Shown: piece by piece, positions 34,016 to 45,549 of the stretch
How the letters are laid out: the number at the start of each line of letters is the position of its first letter
Numbering within the stretch: position 1 is the stretch's first letter
Origin: Orientallactaga sibirica
Lineage: Eukaryota; Chordata; Mammalia; Rodentia; Dipodidae
Reading direction: 5' to 3'
Assembly (NCBI GenBank): GCA_036365145.1
Contig: JAEOAD010000018.1
Location: 6,652,001-6,716,000, forward strand
DNA length: 64,000 nucleotides
Translations under genes and position numbers: made by a program
Notes under the pieces: model-generated
Seen by the model: the letters and a program-made list of their open reading frames with translations, nothing else
The model's database searches: none
Told to the model about the DNA's origin: nothing

Positions 34016-35482
34016 TGTCTGTGGTCAATATGTTGGGGTGGAGATTCTGAACCTCCTGAGGTGGACAGAGAGAGATGTTTGGCAGGTAGCTGGGCACATC
34101 CTGTTCCCTGAGCACAGAGGGCCAACTGGGTGGCTGCCTTCTCTCCCCACATGTACTTTCTTTCCTAAGGCCCTAAAATAACCTTAGTGTATGTATGATC
34201 AGGATGCAGAGAGCTGTTGATGGGGACTGGGTTGTGTACCCTGACACCCTGCCTTGGGGTATCATCACTCGACAGTTTCCTGGGTCCTGCAGAAAGTACC
34301 TGTTGATTTTGCCTTGACCCAACCTGCCACAGCCAGTGAGTTTCATACTCTTTTAGAGTCGCTTTATGGTCAGCAGGATATGCCACTGGCCATGTGAATG
34401 ATGAGGTGACAGTCCTCATTTGGCTGTAGTGTATCAGAACAGAGGGATGGAAATGAGGAGGAGGGAGGCAGTCAGATAGCAATTCTGGAAGAGAGACAGT
34501 CAGATGGAGGGATAGAAATAGAGAAATGGAGGGGCAGAGAAGCAAGAAAACAGTCATAAAGGTCCCCAGGTGGGGCTACAGGTCAATCGCTCAGAAGGGA
34601 AGACTGGGGAAGTGAGGAGTGCTGAGTGTCCAGGTGTGCAGCAGCTCTGGGAAGCCTGGGCCTCTCTCATGTCCAGAGCTGGGGCTGGGTGCAGGGCCCA
34701 GGGGTGTCTTGTGTCTGGCCCAGTCCCTCCGTGCATCCCTAGGCTCCCAGACACCATCCCACCCATAGAGACCTTCTAGAAATTCAGAGTCCAGGGACAG
34801 CCTAGAAGTACACTTTCTCTAAAACATTGTTTTCATTTATTTTCCTGAAATTGTAAAGAAATTCAGCATCCAGCAGGTTCAATAAGCCTGTGTCAGGCTA
34901 GACATGGGGGAAAGAAATGAGAAAGAGTCAATGAACCTTTCAAAGTATGACCCTCTGGTGCAGATGGGAAGGGTGGGCTAAAGAGAGGAAGGTCTACAGG
35001 CCCTAGGCACACCCGGACATCCTGGCCCCCAGCCAACCTGGTCTGGCCAGTGAGGAACACTGGAGGTGAGACTTCCAGCTGCCCACTGCTGCCGCATAGC
35101 TGCTCCCTCTGTAGCCTCACCCTTGGGGCCTTACTACTAGCACCCTACCTCTCCTGTTCTCTACAGGTGCACAGCCTGCCTGTCAAGAGTAACTTCTCAG
35201 ATAGCCTTCACTGGCTACTCCTTCTTCAGCCACCCTGGACCATGGGCACACCAGTATCTTGGGCATTGGTCAGAGAAGGAAGGCTGAATGGTGGTCCAAG
35301 GCTTCTCTTTGCTGAGGGGTTGGATGAAGAAATGAGGGTTGGGGTCTAGTTCCCACGTCTTCATGACTTGAAGCCCCAGAGGACCTCATCCAAGGAAGAA
35401 GTAGACATGGCCATTTGGGACTGTGGGTTACTGGGGTGGTTCCCAGGGGAACATCTCATCTCCATTAAGAAGCCACATAAAC

Positions 35483-35803
35483 TGGGCGTGGTGGTGCACG
35501 CCTTTAATCTCAGCACTGGCAGAGGTAGGTAGATTGCCTTGACTTCAAGGTCACCCTGAGACTACATAATAAATTCCAGATCAGCCTGAGCTAGAGAGTG
35601 AGACTCTACCTCGAAAAATAAAATAAAAAATAAAAAAAGAAGCCACATAAACCCAGCGTGGCGGTGCATGCCTTTAATCCCAGAACTCAGGAGGCAGAAG
35701 TAGGAGGATCACCTTGAAGTTGAGGCCAGCCTGGGACTACAGAGTGAGTTCCAGGTCAGCCTGTGCTAGAGTGAGACCCTATCTGGAAAAAAAAAAAAAA
35801 AGC
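35483..35803 (+). mobile_element. Two B1 SINEs
   Basis: 35483-35640 and 35655-35803. The phrase agaagccacataaac occurs before each copy (35467 and 35638), consistent with a target-site duplication of the first. Confidence 0.87.
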
Positions 35804-35822
35804 CATATAAGCAAATACTTAA

Positions 35823-35925
35823 CTTGCATATCCACTGTCCAATTTGCATTCTCACCACCTGCTTTGCAGACAGCCAGATTTGCATACATACCTCCGGATT
35901 TGCATATACACCACATGATTTGCAT
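35823..35925 (+). promoter_or_regulatory. Cluster of POU-octamer motifs in the last CPLX1 intron
   Basis: Four perfect ATTTGCAT octamers start at 35842, 35878, 35898 and 35918, with a fifth near-match (cttgcata) at 35823. The last three are spaced exactly 20 bp, so this may be a short 20-bp-unit tandem repeat built around the octamer. ATTTGCAT is the classical OCT/POU-factor site. Regulatory function is inference. Confidence 0.4.
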
Positions 35926-37357
35926 GTGCTTCCAGCCACCCACAGTGGGCTCCTTCTGGTGAGGAGGCAGACGAGGCTCTCAAGTGTCTCAAATGGGGCT
36001 GGCTTGCCTCAGTCCCCCCACCACCTGCACTCAGGTTCCCTCAGCCTGTGTAATGACAGCAGGTGTGCAAGTGGAAGCCAGCCAGAGTTATTTGCCACTA
36101 TGGACTTTTTTCACCAATGTTTTCAGGGCTTCTGTTTCCCTCCCACCCCACCCCACTCCCAGTCTTGCCCTGGCCAAGTGGAAGCTACACAGCGTTCAAT
36201 TTGTAGCAGCGCTTGCACTGGCTAGTGCATCCTTTGGTTTTGTCCTTGGGCCATTGCTCCTGGCAGTAGTCACCTGATGTGATTGGACTGGTCTGGGTTG
36301 GGCTGGCATTTATACCTGGAGCCCAGAAGCTCACAACTGGCCACATCACATGAGTCTGACTCTCAAATGGAGACTGGATAACATCCCCCAGCAGAGTAAC
36401 CATGTCCCTCCCTCAGGTGAAGCTCAGAGCAGCCACAGCATTAGTGGACAGACTGGCACTTCAGGCCAAGCTAAATGACCACAGGGCAGTGGCAGAGCTT
36501 GCCGTTGCACAGACTTCCTGCACACTCACATTTTCCTGAGGGTCGCCTTGGGCAGCCCACTTTCCTGGGTGGCCTGCAGACCTCACCTGGCCCATGCCTG
36601 CTGCAAAGCCTCTGCTTGGATCTGCCTATCCAGCCTGAGCTGCTGACTGCTCTGAGAGCCTGACCTAGTTTCTGGAGACATCTCTCCAGCCCACACACTA
36701 CCCCAAAGGACACTGAGACACATGTTCCTCCTCCCCACAGCAGGGGCTCTGCCTGTGTGGGTGAGGCGGCCTCAGGAAGTGACCTGCAGTGGTCAGCACA
36801 AGGTTGCAGTCACAGAGAGGGCCCTGTTCTGTTTGCTTCTCATCCTGACCAACTCATCATCTGTCCTGTGCTGGCAGGTGCCAGTGCATGTGACTTTCCC
36901 TTGCTGGTCATGAGGACCTGCACTCTTAACTCTGTTAAGGAGTGACTGAGGAAGACAAAACGAGCCCCTGCTGCCTCTTCTCAAGGGTGCCTAGTGTCCT
37001 CTGATCTTGGCTAAAGGTAGTTTTTGCCTCTTCTACATCCAAAGCCACCCATAGCACCAGGAGAAAGGTGGCCTTGGTGGGAGAGGAAGCAGAGTGCACC
37101 CCTTCTCTGGGGAAGGGCTGATGGAAAGGCAAATAGTCCAGGAATGTCCATGTTGCCTTTCAAACAAGGGGAGCAAGGCAATAGATTTGGGGCATTCTCA
37201 GACACACACCTTCAGGCTTCTAGGGAAGAAAAGTCTGCAGCAGAAGGGAGAAGGAGCCAGATTTAGTGTGTGTGTGTTGGGGGGTGTTCCAGCATTACCT
37301 CCACCAGGGAGCCCCAATGTGCAGCCTCCACATGTCTCTGTGATCTCAGGCACCTCT

Positions 37358-37512
37358 TTTTTTTTTTTTTTCAAGGTAGGGTCTTGCTCTAGCCCAGATT
37401 AAATCTGGAATTCACTCTGTAGCCTCAGGGTGTCCTCGAACTTCCATCAATCCTCCTACCTCTGCCTCCTAAGTGCTGGGATTAAAGGTGAGCATCACCA
37501 CTCCCAGCTTCA
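37358..37512 (-). mobile_element. B1 SINE
   Basis: Minus copy 260 bp upstream of the last CPLX1 exon; ccaggcacctct and caggcacctctt flank it as a target-site duplication. Confidence 0.88.
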
Positions 37513-37772
37513 GGCACCTCTTAATTGCCCCATTCTCAGTATGGGTCCCCCATACCTTAGTGAGAGCACTTTTGGTGCTCTGGTGCACAGGATGGGCTGG
37601 GGGCTCTGCTTGGGTCTTTCTCAGAATGGGCACCACTTTCCAGGGTCCATGGGTGATTCCTCCAGTGCAGGGAGGGCCCAGACTCCCTGGGAATGGTGTG
37701 GGTGTCTCCCAGGCTGGGGATGGGACATGCAGGATGTGGGAGGCCTGGGTTTGACCACCTTCTCCTCCACAG

Positions 37773-37970
37773 TATGGCATCAAGAAGAAGGAGGAGCGCG
37801 AAGCTGAGGCCCAGGCAGCCATGGAGGCCAATGCAGAGGGTAGCCTGACTCGACCCAAGAAGGCCATCCCTCCAGGCTGTGGGGACGAACCAGAGGAGGA
37901 GGATGAGAGCATCTTGGACACCGTCATCAAGTACCTGCCTGGGCCACTGCAGGACATGTTCAAGAAGTAA
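37773..37970 (+). CDS. CPLX1: CPLX1 terminal coding exon (residues 70-134 and stop)
   Basis: The exon follows a pyrimidine-rich acceptor (tctcctccacag) in phase 0, joining Lys69 of the previous exon to Tyr70. It encodes 65 residues starting [20 protein letters not shown] and ending [11 protein letters not shown], then TAA. This gives the family's usual 134-residue total. It holds the end of the central helix (Tyr70 contacts SNAREs) and the C-terminal region with the amphipathic, membrane-curvature-sensing segment around [18 protein letters not shown]. There is no CAAX box, as expected for complexin 1/2 and unlike complexin 3/4. [19 protein letters not shown] is diagnostic for CPLX1 over CPLX2. 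Confidence 0.97.
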   Translation, partial: YGIKKKEEREAEAQAAMEANAEGSLTRPKKAIPPGCGDEPEEEDESILDTVIKYLPGPLQDMFKK

Positions 37971-39120
37971 TGCTACCCAGCCAGCACCGGGAGCCCCGCC
38001 CTCTGTACAGATCCCCCGCGGAGGCCCCCCCCCCCACCAAGGGATGTTGGGAGCAGATGCAGCCCCCCACGCCACAATAAGCCATAGTCCTAGATCTGTC
38101 CTGCCCATGCCCCCTAGCGCCTCGGGAGCCTTCGGCCACCCCTCCCCGCACTGCCATTACTGACACCACCTGACAAAGGATTGACCCTCAGGTCCCCGGG
38201 GTCCTGCTGAAGGCCAGAGTCTCATGCTCTGCACCCTTGCCTGTGGGTGGTCGGACCCCCCCCCACTTTACTGATCTCTCTCTCATTCACCTCCCCCCCA
38301 CCCAGCCCAACAAGGTCAGGCCCCGGAGGGCCAGTCCTGACCATGAAGCATTATCCCTTCATGGGTGGGTGCCTGTTGGGGCCCAAACTCAGGAGCACAG
38401 CCATAGTGGGGTGGGGCCTAGGGAGTGGGCAATGGGTGCCTGGGGGCCCCAGCCGCTCTCAGAGCCCAATGCCCCAGTTTCTGGACCCATTGTACCTGCT
38501 GGACCACTCTCTGTCTTCCTGTCTAGTGTCCGCTGGCGGCCCTTGCATTCTTTGTCCGGCTGTCTCTTTGTTGCTCCCTCCCTTCTTCGCTGTTGTTCCG
38601 AAAGGTTTGGCCTCTTAGGAATGCCGCATCCCAACTCAACCAGGGGAAACAAAGCAATAGGTTTAGGGGCGTTCTCAGACGCACCTCGAGTCCTTTGTCA
38701 CTCCCTGTGATGCGAGCTCTCCTGAGCCCCACCTCTTCCTGGTGGTCTCCTGTACTCTCCACAGAGGGCACAGTTAGTCCCTGGGGAGCTCCTGCCTTTC
38801 CCTCTGAACATCCACCTTCAAATCTTCCTAATCAAGAAGTCCAGGGCTTTGGGTATGTACGTGCAGAGCAGACAGAGGACCTTGGGGTCGGGTGTCCTCA
38901 CTCTCCCCAGCCCATCCTCCTCTGAAGGGCTGAGGGTGGTCAGCAGGTGCAAGCCCCTGGGTTGGGGGCTGTGGTATTCTGTTCTGCTCTGCAGAGGCCC
39001 AGCTAGGGCTGCGACCCGGCTCCCCTCTCCATTTGCCCAGCCAGTGGCCCTTTGTTCTCCATCCTTGTTTCATTTACATCATAATATGTTGAATCTCAGG
39101 TAAATGAGGTCTGTATTTGA
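37971..39120 (+). other. CPLX1: CPLX1 3' untranslated region (end approximate)
   Basis: This is SINE-free, GC-rich sequence directly after the stop codon. It contains C-runs and then an AT-richer end near 39066-39130 (catttacatcataatatg and taaatgaggtctgtatttg). No AATAAA occurs between the stop codon and that point. AATAAG lies near 38088, and the first perfect AATAAA is at 39565-39570, followed by GT-rich sequence. The true cleavage site is therefore uncertain; the given end is inferred from the composition change. Confidence 0.6.
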
Positions 39121-39309
39121 TGAATTTTATCTTGACAGAAAGGCCATCGTCGCCTGGTTTCCCCCGGCCCTTTCTGTCCACATCAAAACTGCATTCAGCG
39201 TTCAAGAGTTGCGTGGGGCCAGGGGCGTGGCTTGGCATTGACCTTCATGACCTTACATAGCTCTTTAGAGAAGCCATAACAATTAGACTGCAATACTAAC
39301 TAGACCGCC

Positions 39310-39500
39310 CTCTGCCCAAAGAGATGAAGCATGCCCGGCGCACGCGCGGCCCTTTGCGCCCCCACCGGTTTTCACGAGTTGAAAAGCCGGCTCTGAGCAG
39401 CCTGGGCGTTCGCTAGAGTTACCCTGCATCTCGTTCCTCGCGCATGGGCGCCGGGCCGCCGAGCTTAGCATAGCGCGTGTTACCTGTCCGTCTGTCCTTG
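39310..39500. promoter_or_regulatory. CpG-dense patch just beyond the CPLX1 3' end
   Basis: CpG dinucleotides are unusually frequent here compared with the flanks (for example cggcgcacgcgcggcc near 39337 and ctcgcgcatgggcgccggg near 39436). Both resemble half or imperfect NRF1 sites (GCGCATGCGC). It could be a small CpG-island promoter, an intergenic enhancer, or the end region of CPLX1. No coding exon is recognised beside it. Confidence 0.35.
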
Positions 39501-41539
39501 TGCCTGCGCCTCCTCCTGCATGTCGGAGGTCTCACGTGTGTTCTCTCCGGAGGGAATCACAGCCAATAAACAGTGATTTCACACCGTGTGGCCATTCCTT
39601 CCAGGACTCCCACTCTGACTGGCTCTACCCTCCACGCCGTCTGACCTCCTGTAGTGGACAGTGCCTGCCAGGTGGGAGGCGACCCCTCATGTTGAGGCAA
39701 ACTCAGGATGTCCCCTTCAGACTCCAATTCAGATTTACCGTCCCAACTCATTCTGTGAAGGCAAAACTGTCCCTTGAGGGCCCCGGCGTCCTAGTGAGCC
39801 TCCAGGATGGTCAGACTTACCACCTCACAGCTCTCCCAGGCCCTGGGGGGAGGGAGGGAGACTAGACCACACTTACTTCCCAGGTCTGCGCCTGACAGGA
39901 ATTTCCTAGCCTGCTCCCTTGCCTGAACTAAAGGACTGTCCCTAGTCTCTGCAGCACTGGGTCTTACACCCTTTAGGATGGCTGCCAACCCTGCTGAGGA
40001 GGGAGGACATGCTTGCAGGACTTGCCAGCTTTCTGGTCTGGCAAATTTTATCAGACCCCAGGCCACAGAATAGCCCATCTGCCTCTTTTTGTGTGTGCTT
40101 CTACCACCGCAGGCTGTCCTAATGCTCAGCCCAGCTCTAAAGCACCAAACCTGGGAAGCCTGTGATCCTCCCCACATTAGGACCTTTTAACAAAACCTGC
40201 CCAGTCCAAGCAGAATGGCCACATGTCTCATCTTTGCTTGGGTCTTCCTGGATGTGGGGTGGGTGATGGTAATAGTGGAGGTAAAGAGGGGATTCTCAGA
40301 GAGACCCTGCTTTCCCCCAAGTAGGGAGAGTCTCCTATGCAATTCCGTGTGCCTCTGAGGGAGTAGACCCACTCATGCCTTCCCACTTCCTCTAGGGAAG
40401 TGGACCTAGCTCCAGGTAACACTGCAGGACTCAGATAACAGTCCACCTGCAGCGGTAGCTTGCCCTCTTTGCTGAAAGTACATCTGAGATCGTCTCTGGG
40501 GCCTGTCACCTGGCATGGGTGCCCTTAGGAAGGTACCCCAGAGTCCACCTGTTACCCCATGCCCCACCTCATAGCTGTGTCTGATCCCCTTGAACCTGAA
40601 CAGTGACCTCAATATAGTAGCTGATGGGGAGCTTGACCAGCTGGGTGTCCAGGTACAGATGGCTCAGATCCTGACCAACTACAATGAGGTGTCTTTTAGT
40701 CCCTGGAATAATCGAGGTCCCTTCTGAAGTTGATTTGTTTAGTGATGGGAGATGTGTTATATACTGTAACTGGTGATTTCTACTGGGAGGAAAGTGAGTA
40801 GGGTGGGGGGGGGGCAGGGACTTGCTATTCTTAAGTGGTCTAGGAACTGTTGATGTGACATACAAACCAAGAGGAAGGAAGGCTGAGGCATGTGGACATC
40901 CTATGTGGGGGTGGGGAGAAGGGAGGTTATTCCAGGCTGTAGGGACTGAAGAGCTGCTCGAAAAACCCACAGTAGGGAAACAGGCTGCTCCAAAAAAGTC
41001 TACCCTGGACGGCGTGGCCCCAGGCACTCCAGGTCTCTTTTCCTTCTGGACACACTAAAAATTGTTTTTGCTGGACTCCGGTCTCTGGTTATGCCCTCTC
41101 CCTGGCATACGCCGGCAGGAACCTGTGTTCCACTCTCTGCGGGACCTTCGCAGAGGGCAGGAGCTACATTCAATCACAAGCCGCCAGCCATCAAGGCTTT
41201 CCCGGGAAACTTTCAAAGGTTCAGCAATTAAGGACCATTTTGTCTAGTTTCGCTAATCCGCAGCTAGACAAATCCTGCCGTCCATCACGAAACAGCAGGG
41301 CCAAGGAACCCTGGGTCTGGACCACCTGTCCACACAATGTGGACAGCTCTGAATGGGGAGGTCAGGCCGGATGACATGACAAGCGGGAGAAGGGGGCTAC
41401 GGGGCAGAATCTCTCCGGTGCGCGCGGCCTGGGCACAAAGGTGAGGTCGTGGGACTCCGCTCCATCCAAACCTGGGCTCCGTTCGCTGTAAGGTAAACCT
41501 CAGGGGAGCCACGGGCTGGAACAGCGGACCACGGCCAGA

Positions 41540-41720
41540 GGCAGCCCACACCGCAGCTCTAGCCAATCAATGCCCGCCACAGAGAACCGCCGCGATTGGC
41601 TTCGAGAGAATCACGTGCGGATTCTTTGCCCAATCAGAGCTAGAAAGACGTCATTGTCAACAGGGTGCCACCTCCTCCGCCGTGCCCCTTCCTGGAGGAG
41701 CTGGACGGAGAGCTTACGAC
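41540..41720. promoter_or_regulatory. Promoter-like cluster: three CCAAT boxes, an E-box and a CRE-like site
   Basis: Within about 80 bp there is CCAAT at 41573, an inverted CCAAT (ATTGG) at 41595, CACGTG at 41612, CCAAT at 41630 and GACGTCAT at 41647. The surroundings are CpG-enriched. This arrangement is typical of TATA-less, often bidirectional, promoters. No neighbouring coding exon was recognised, so the transcript it might drive is unknown. Confidence 0.4.
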
Positions 41721-42927
41721 CCAGGTTATGGGGCAGGTGTGTGGTAGACCATGGTCACCAGCAGTCACAGTGGAAACCCCATCACTTCCGCCCTCATCCC
41801 CCTCCCCATGAACTGGAGTGGAGACTTCCATTGTATTCAATCCTGCAACACTGCTCCCAACTCTTCTAGACTGGAAATCTCTGCAGACAGGGATTGCTCC
41901 CCTTGCTCTGTCCCCACATAGTGACCTCAAGGATCAAGCCAGTGAGTTCAAAGAAAGACAGGTGGGAGAGGAGAGTGTAATGTGGGAGGACATCACAGGG
42001 TCCCAGCTGTGGCCATGCAGGTGAGGGCTTTTTGGGCCCCAGGAATCCTTCTTCCACGCTCAGCTGGACCCTGAGGTGGGCTGTTGCCCCCACCTGTTGT
42101 CTTGGGCAAGGCCAGGCTGAGAAAAAGCCAGGCACCACTGCTGGTGCTAGACATGATGTGGTGGTGCCCAGGCCCTGTGGAGGCACAGGTCCATGCTTCT
42201 TGAGGGCAGAATTGAGGAGGGTCCTAGGGCCACACAGGTCCCTGCAGGACCCCAGGACCTGAGAAAAGTGAGGTGAGGGGAAGTGGAGTAGGTGGCTTGA
42301 GCAGGCTGACTGGCTGCAGTAGGGCGTCTATCGGCCCCTTTGCCTGGAGTTCCATCTGGCTGCTACTCCTGTTCCTGGCTCTACCATCTCAAAACAAAAA
42401 CTGGGGGAAGAAGATAAGAGAAGGGAGAGAGAGAAGGGACAGAAAAATGAAGGAAGGAAAAAGAGAGAGCGGAAGAAAGAAAGCAAAAGAGAGGATCACC
42501 AGCTGGAAAAAAGAATAATTCAGTTAACATTAAAACCAGCAGTAGCTTCCCAATGAAGAAACATCCACATGTCTTCCTGTTCTAGTCCCAGAGCCTGAAA
42601 AGGTGAACCCACTGGGACTGGCTGGGGAAGAAGAGGAAAATTTGTTCCAGAATGAACTGTCTGAGGGATAATCAGGGTTTTGTACATGGGAATGAGAATT
42701 ATCACGTGTTGAAACAAAGGTTGCTGTTTGTCTTTTCTCCACATCTGAGGCAAGAACAATATGCATATAGATGGGTGTGTGTCTTAAACTTAGTATTTGA
42801 TGAGTAACCAAGATGAACAGAAAGGAGTCAAATCTTCCAAAGATAGGAATTTTGAGATCCTACAACCTAAGATACAGTAATCATCTTTATTTTCCTAATA
42901 AAGCTATTGCTCTTAAAAAAAAAAAGA

Positions 42928-43255
42928 GGTCTAGAAAGATGGCTCAAAAGTTAAAAAGGCACTTGCTTCCATCTGCTGGCTTAGCCAGGCATGGTGACAC
43001 ACATACTTAATCCCTGCACTCTGGAGGCAGAGGTAGGAGGATCACCATGAGTTTGAGGCCAGCCTGAGACCCTACTTCAAAAAACAAACAAAGAAAAGAA
43101 AAGAAAAATAATCTGCTGGCTTGGGTTTGATTCTCCAGTACCCACCTAAAGCCAGATGCACAAAGTGGTGCATGCATTTGGAGTTCATTTGCAGTGGCAA
43201 GAGGCCCTATTATGTCCATACGCTCCTCTCTCTATAAATAAATAAAATTAAAAGA
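42928..43255 (+). mobile_element. DIP SINE split by a B1
   Basis: DIP halves 42928-42982 and 43111-43255. The B1 at 42983-43110 is flanked by atctgctggctt on both sides. Confidence 0.9.
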
Positions 43256-44127
43256 AACAGCAGCATATGAGATCAGAGTGTGAAGTGCAGCCTCTCAGTG
43301 TCCAGCCACCTGGAGGATGGACAGTTAGGCAGAGCTTTTTCCTGAGAGAGGAAATTCACCACACTACGAATGAGAACTCCATTCTGAATTTAGCAAAATA
43401 AAAACCCAGCAAAGTAACCATGCTGACACTGCTGAGAAACAAGCAAGCAAGGGACTACTGAGTGTGATCATGGATGGAGAAACTAGGAGAAAAAGAAATA
43501 AGTGGAGAAATGGAACATAATAACGTTAATCCAATAAAATTCAAAGTTCTAGTTGCCATGGTGGTTACCCCAAATTTCTTTTTGGATGATTGTATCACGT
43601 TACTGTCAGTTGCAGTTGGATGGTGGACCCAGGCCCTGTGTGCTGTGAGACAGACCCTGCTTTCGACTGGGAGCAGAGGAGCAGAAGCAGGAGGGGTGGA
43701 AAGGTGCTGGCTCCTTTGTAGACCTCAGGCTGAAGCTGGCCTTGTGCACCCTTACTGTCTTGCCACTGTATCCACTCTGACCCTAGCTTCTTCTTAATCA
43801 TTTTGGAGGGCAGAGAGGAAATGATTAATTCTCTCAGGACTACAGGTCCCTTTGCTAGTGATATAATATATCACCTATTTAAAGTTTGGCATGCTCAGCT
43901 ACTGTTGTAGGTGTTAATTTTCAGGGCCGTATACAGAGCAGCTTTAAGTTTGCAAACATGGCCTGGTTGCCTTGGCAGATAAACGGAAGAGGTCTGGGTT
44001 ATCTGTGATTTAGTCTAAGACTCTTCTAACACCCATCTTTCTTCCATGTATGACTTCTGCCTTTAGTTCTTTCTTGAACCATTGCACCTTGAAATGACAG
44101 AGAAAACAAACAAATAAACGAACAGCA
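43256..44127. other. Unique segment
   Basis: A 107-codon plus frame (43474-43797) has no recognisable domain. Nothing else is seen. Confidence 0.4.
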
Positions 44128-44555
44128 GGGTGTGATAGCACCTGCCTTTAATCCCAGCACTTGGGAGGCAGAGGTAGGAGGATTGATGTGAGTGTGAGGC
44201 CAGCTTGGGACTACAAGGTCAGCCTGGGCTAGAGTGAAACCCTGTCTCAAAAAAAAAAAAAAATAGGGTTGGAGAGATGGCTTAGCGGTTAAGGCACTTG
44301 CCTCCTAAGCCTAAAGAATGCTGGTTCCAATCTCCAGCGGTTCTAATCTCCAGGTCCCACGTTTAGCCATATGCAAAGTGACGCAAGGGCGCAATGCCGC
44401 ACTTGACCACAAGGGGGCGCACGCATCTGGATTTCGTTCTCAGCAGCTGAGAGTCTGCTGGCACGCCCATCTCTGTCTGTCTTCCTCTCCCTCTCCCTCT
44501 GTCTCTCTCTGTGTCTCTCTCCAAAATAAATAAAGAAAGAAAGAAAATAAAGAAA
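44128..44555 (+). mobile_element. B1 and DIP subfamily 2 SINEs
   Basis: B1 44128-44262. The subfamily 2 copy (44266-44555) carries gcaatgccgcacttgaccac. Confidence 0.87.
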
Positions 44556-44784
44556 AAATCAAAACAAACAAACTAAATTCCAGAAAGTTCAGAGGCAAAT
44601 GGAGGTACTAGATGCCACGCCCAGAACCCTGACGTAGGAAGCCACGGAACAAGTCTGGTTACGTAAGGAAGTCTCAGAGGCTTGGTTGGTTCCTAGGTTG
44701 GCTGAAGGCTTTAGAGCAGAAACTGAAACAGGATGGAAAAAAGCTGGGCTTGTCCCAGTGGTCTGGGCTCTGGAGATACCTTGA

Positions 44785-45540
44785 AGCTATTCACGGCAGA
44801 CCAGTCTGTATCTGACCCTTTGCTGATGCTAGGGCATGCGATGCAGCCTCACCTAAAAGGGCAAGTCCCAGCAAAGCATCGAAGGTGACAGAGCTGAGCA
44901 TTTTCTGTATAAACACACCAGGGAGGCAGAAGGAGTCCTTGGCCTGGAGGAGGAGTTTGGTGCCTGTCACTATGACTTTGGGACTGAGAAGGAAGTACAC
45001 AAATATTCCAGTCATGATTATGAAGACACCAGAAGAACTGACAGTGACAGGCTGCCAAATGATGAGCAGCTGAAAGGGTTGAAGGCAGGGGAGCCAGGTG
45101 GCCAGAACTACAGCGCCAAAGTAATGCAGAGGGGGTGAGAGTTCTCTGATAGCAACAGGAACTTCCTGTACAGAACTGGAGCCTGTCCTGGCTTATGTGC
45201 CATGCGAAACATTTGGCCATGTATAATTGAAACTGCCAGGATTTTTGCACATGTACTAGCCACTTCCCGCCCCCCCCCCACCATGGTTTTCCAAGGTAGG
45301 GTCTCACTCTAGCTCAGGCTGACCTGGAATTCACTATGTAGTCTCAGGGTGGCCTCAAACTCATGATGATTCTCCTACCTCTGCCTCCCAAGTGCTGGGA
45401 TTAAAGGCGTGCGCCACCACGCCCAACTGGACTAGCCACTTTGGAATAGCAGGAAGTGACGAGCCTGGGATATGAGTAGAAAGACTGAAGCTTCTTGCAG
45501 TACTACTTCCCATCTGACCCCTGTGGATCTTCAAACTTGC
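44785..45540 (-). pseudogene. Possible decayed membrane-transporter pseudogene
   Basis: On the minus strand one frame reads ILAVSIIHGQMFRMAHKPG and on to ENSHPLCITLAL before a stop. A second frame then reads through WLPCLQPFQLLIIW and GVFIIMTGIFVYFL, a plausible membrane helix. Spacing loosely resembles the last third of SLC7-type amino-acid transporters. A minus B1 (45275-45430) with an actagccact duplication interrupts it. The match is weak and chance hydrophobic similarity is possible. Confidence 0.2.
45275..45430 (-). mobile_element. B1 SINE
   Basis: Near-consensus minus copy; actagccactt precedes and follows it. Confidence 0.9.
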
Positions 45541-45549
45541 CCTAGTGTT

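Larger units (their letters stand above)
32403..37772 (+). other. CPLX1: Last CPLX1 intron
   Basis: The intron is bounded by a GTGGGC donor and a CCTCCACAG acceptor and is about 5.4 kb long. Its repeats are two minus B1s (33341-33665), an L1 3' fragment (33672-33815), a minus DIP (33820-34015), two plus B1s (35483-35803) and one minus B1 (37358-37512). The rest, especially 34016-35482 and 35804-37357, is low-repeat sequence in which I see no further exon. Confidence 0.9.
39121..42925. other. Low-repeat intergenic segment downstream of CPLX1
   Basis: It is essentially SINE-free, which is unusual for this window. It contains the CpG patch and the CCAAT cluster listed separately, a G-run near 40804-40812, and a purine-rich stretch at 42410-42500. 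The open frames here (up to about 150 codons) lack recognisable domains. PCGF3, the convergent neighbour expected from human and mouse synteny, was not identified. Confidence 0.5.

Noticed and set aside
37557..38108. 183-codon minus-strand open frame
   Set aside because: It is the antisense of the CPLX1 terminal exon and its GC-rich 3' UTR; no independent evidence of coding.
40569..41027. 152-codon minus-strand open frame near the promoter-like cluster
   Set aside because: No domain, no splice support, composition of unconstrained DNA.
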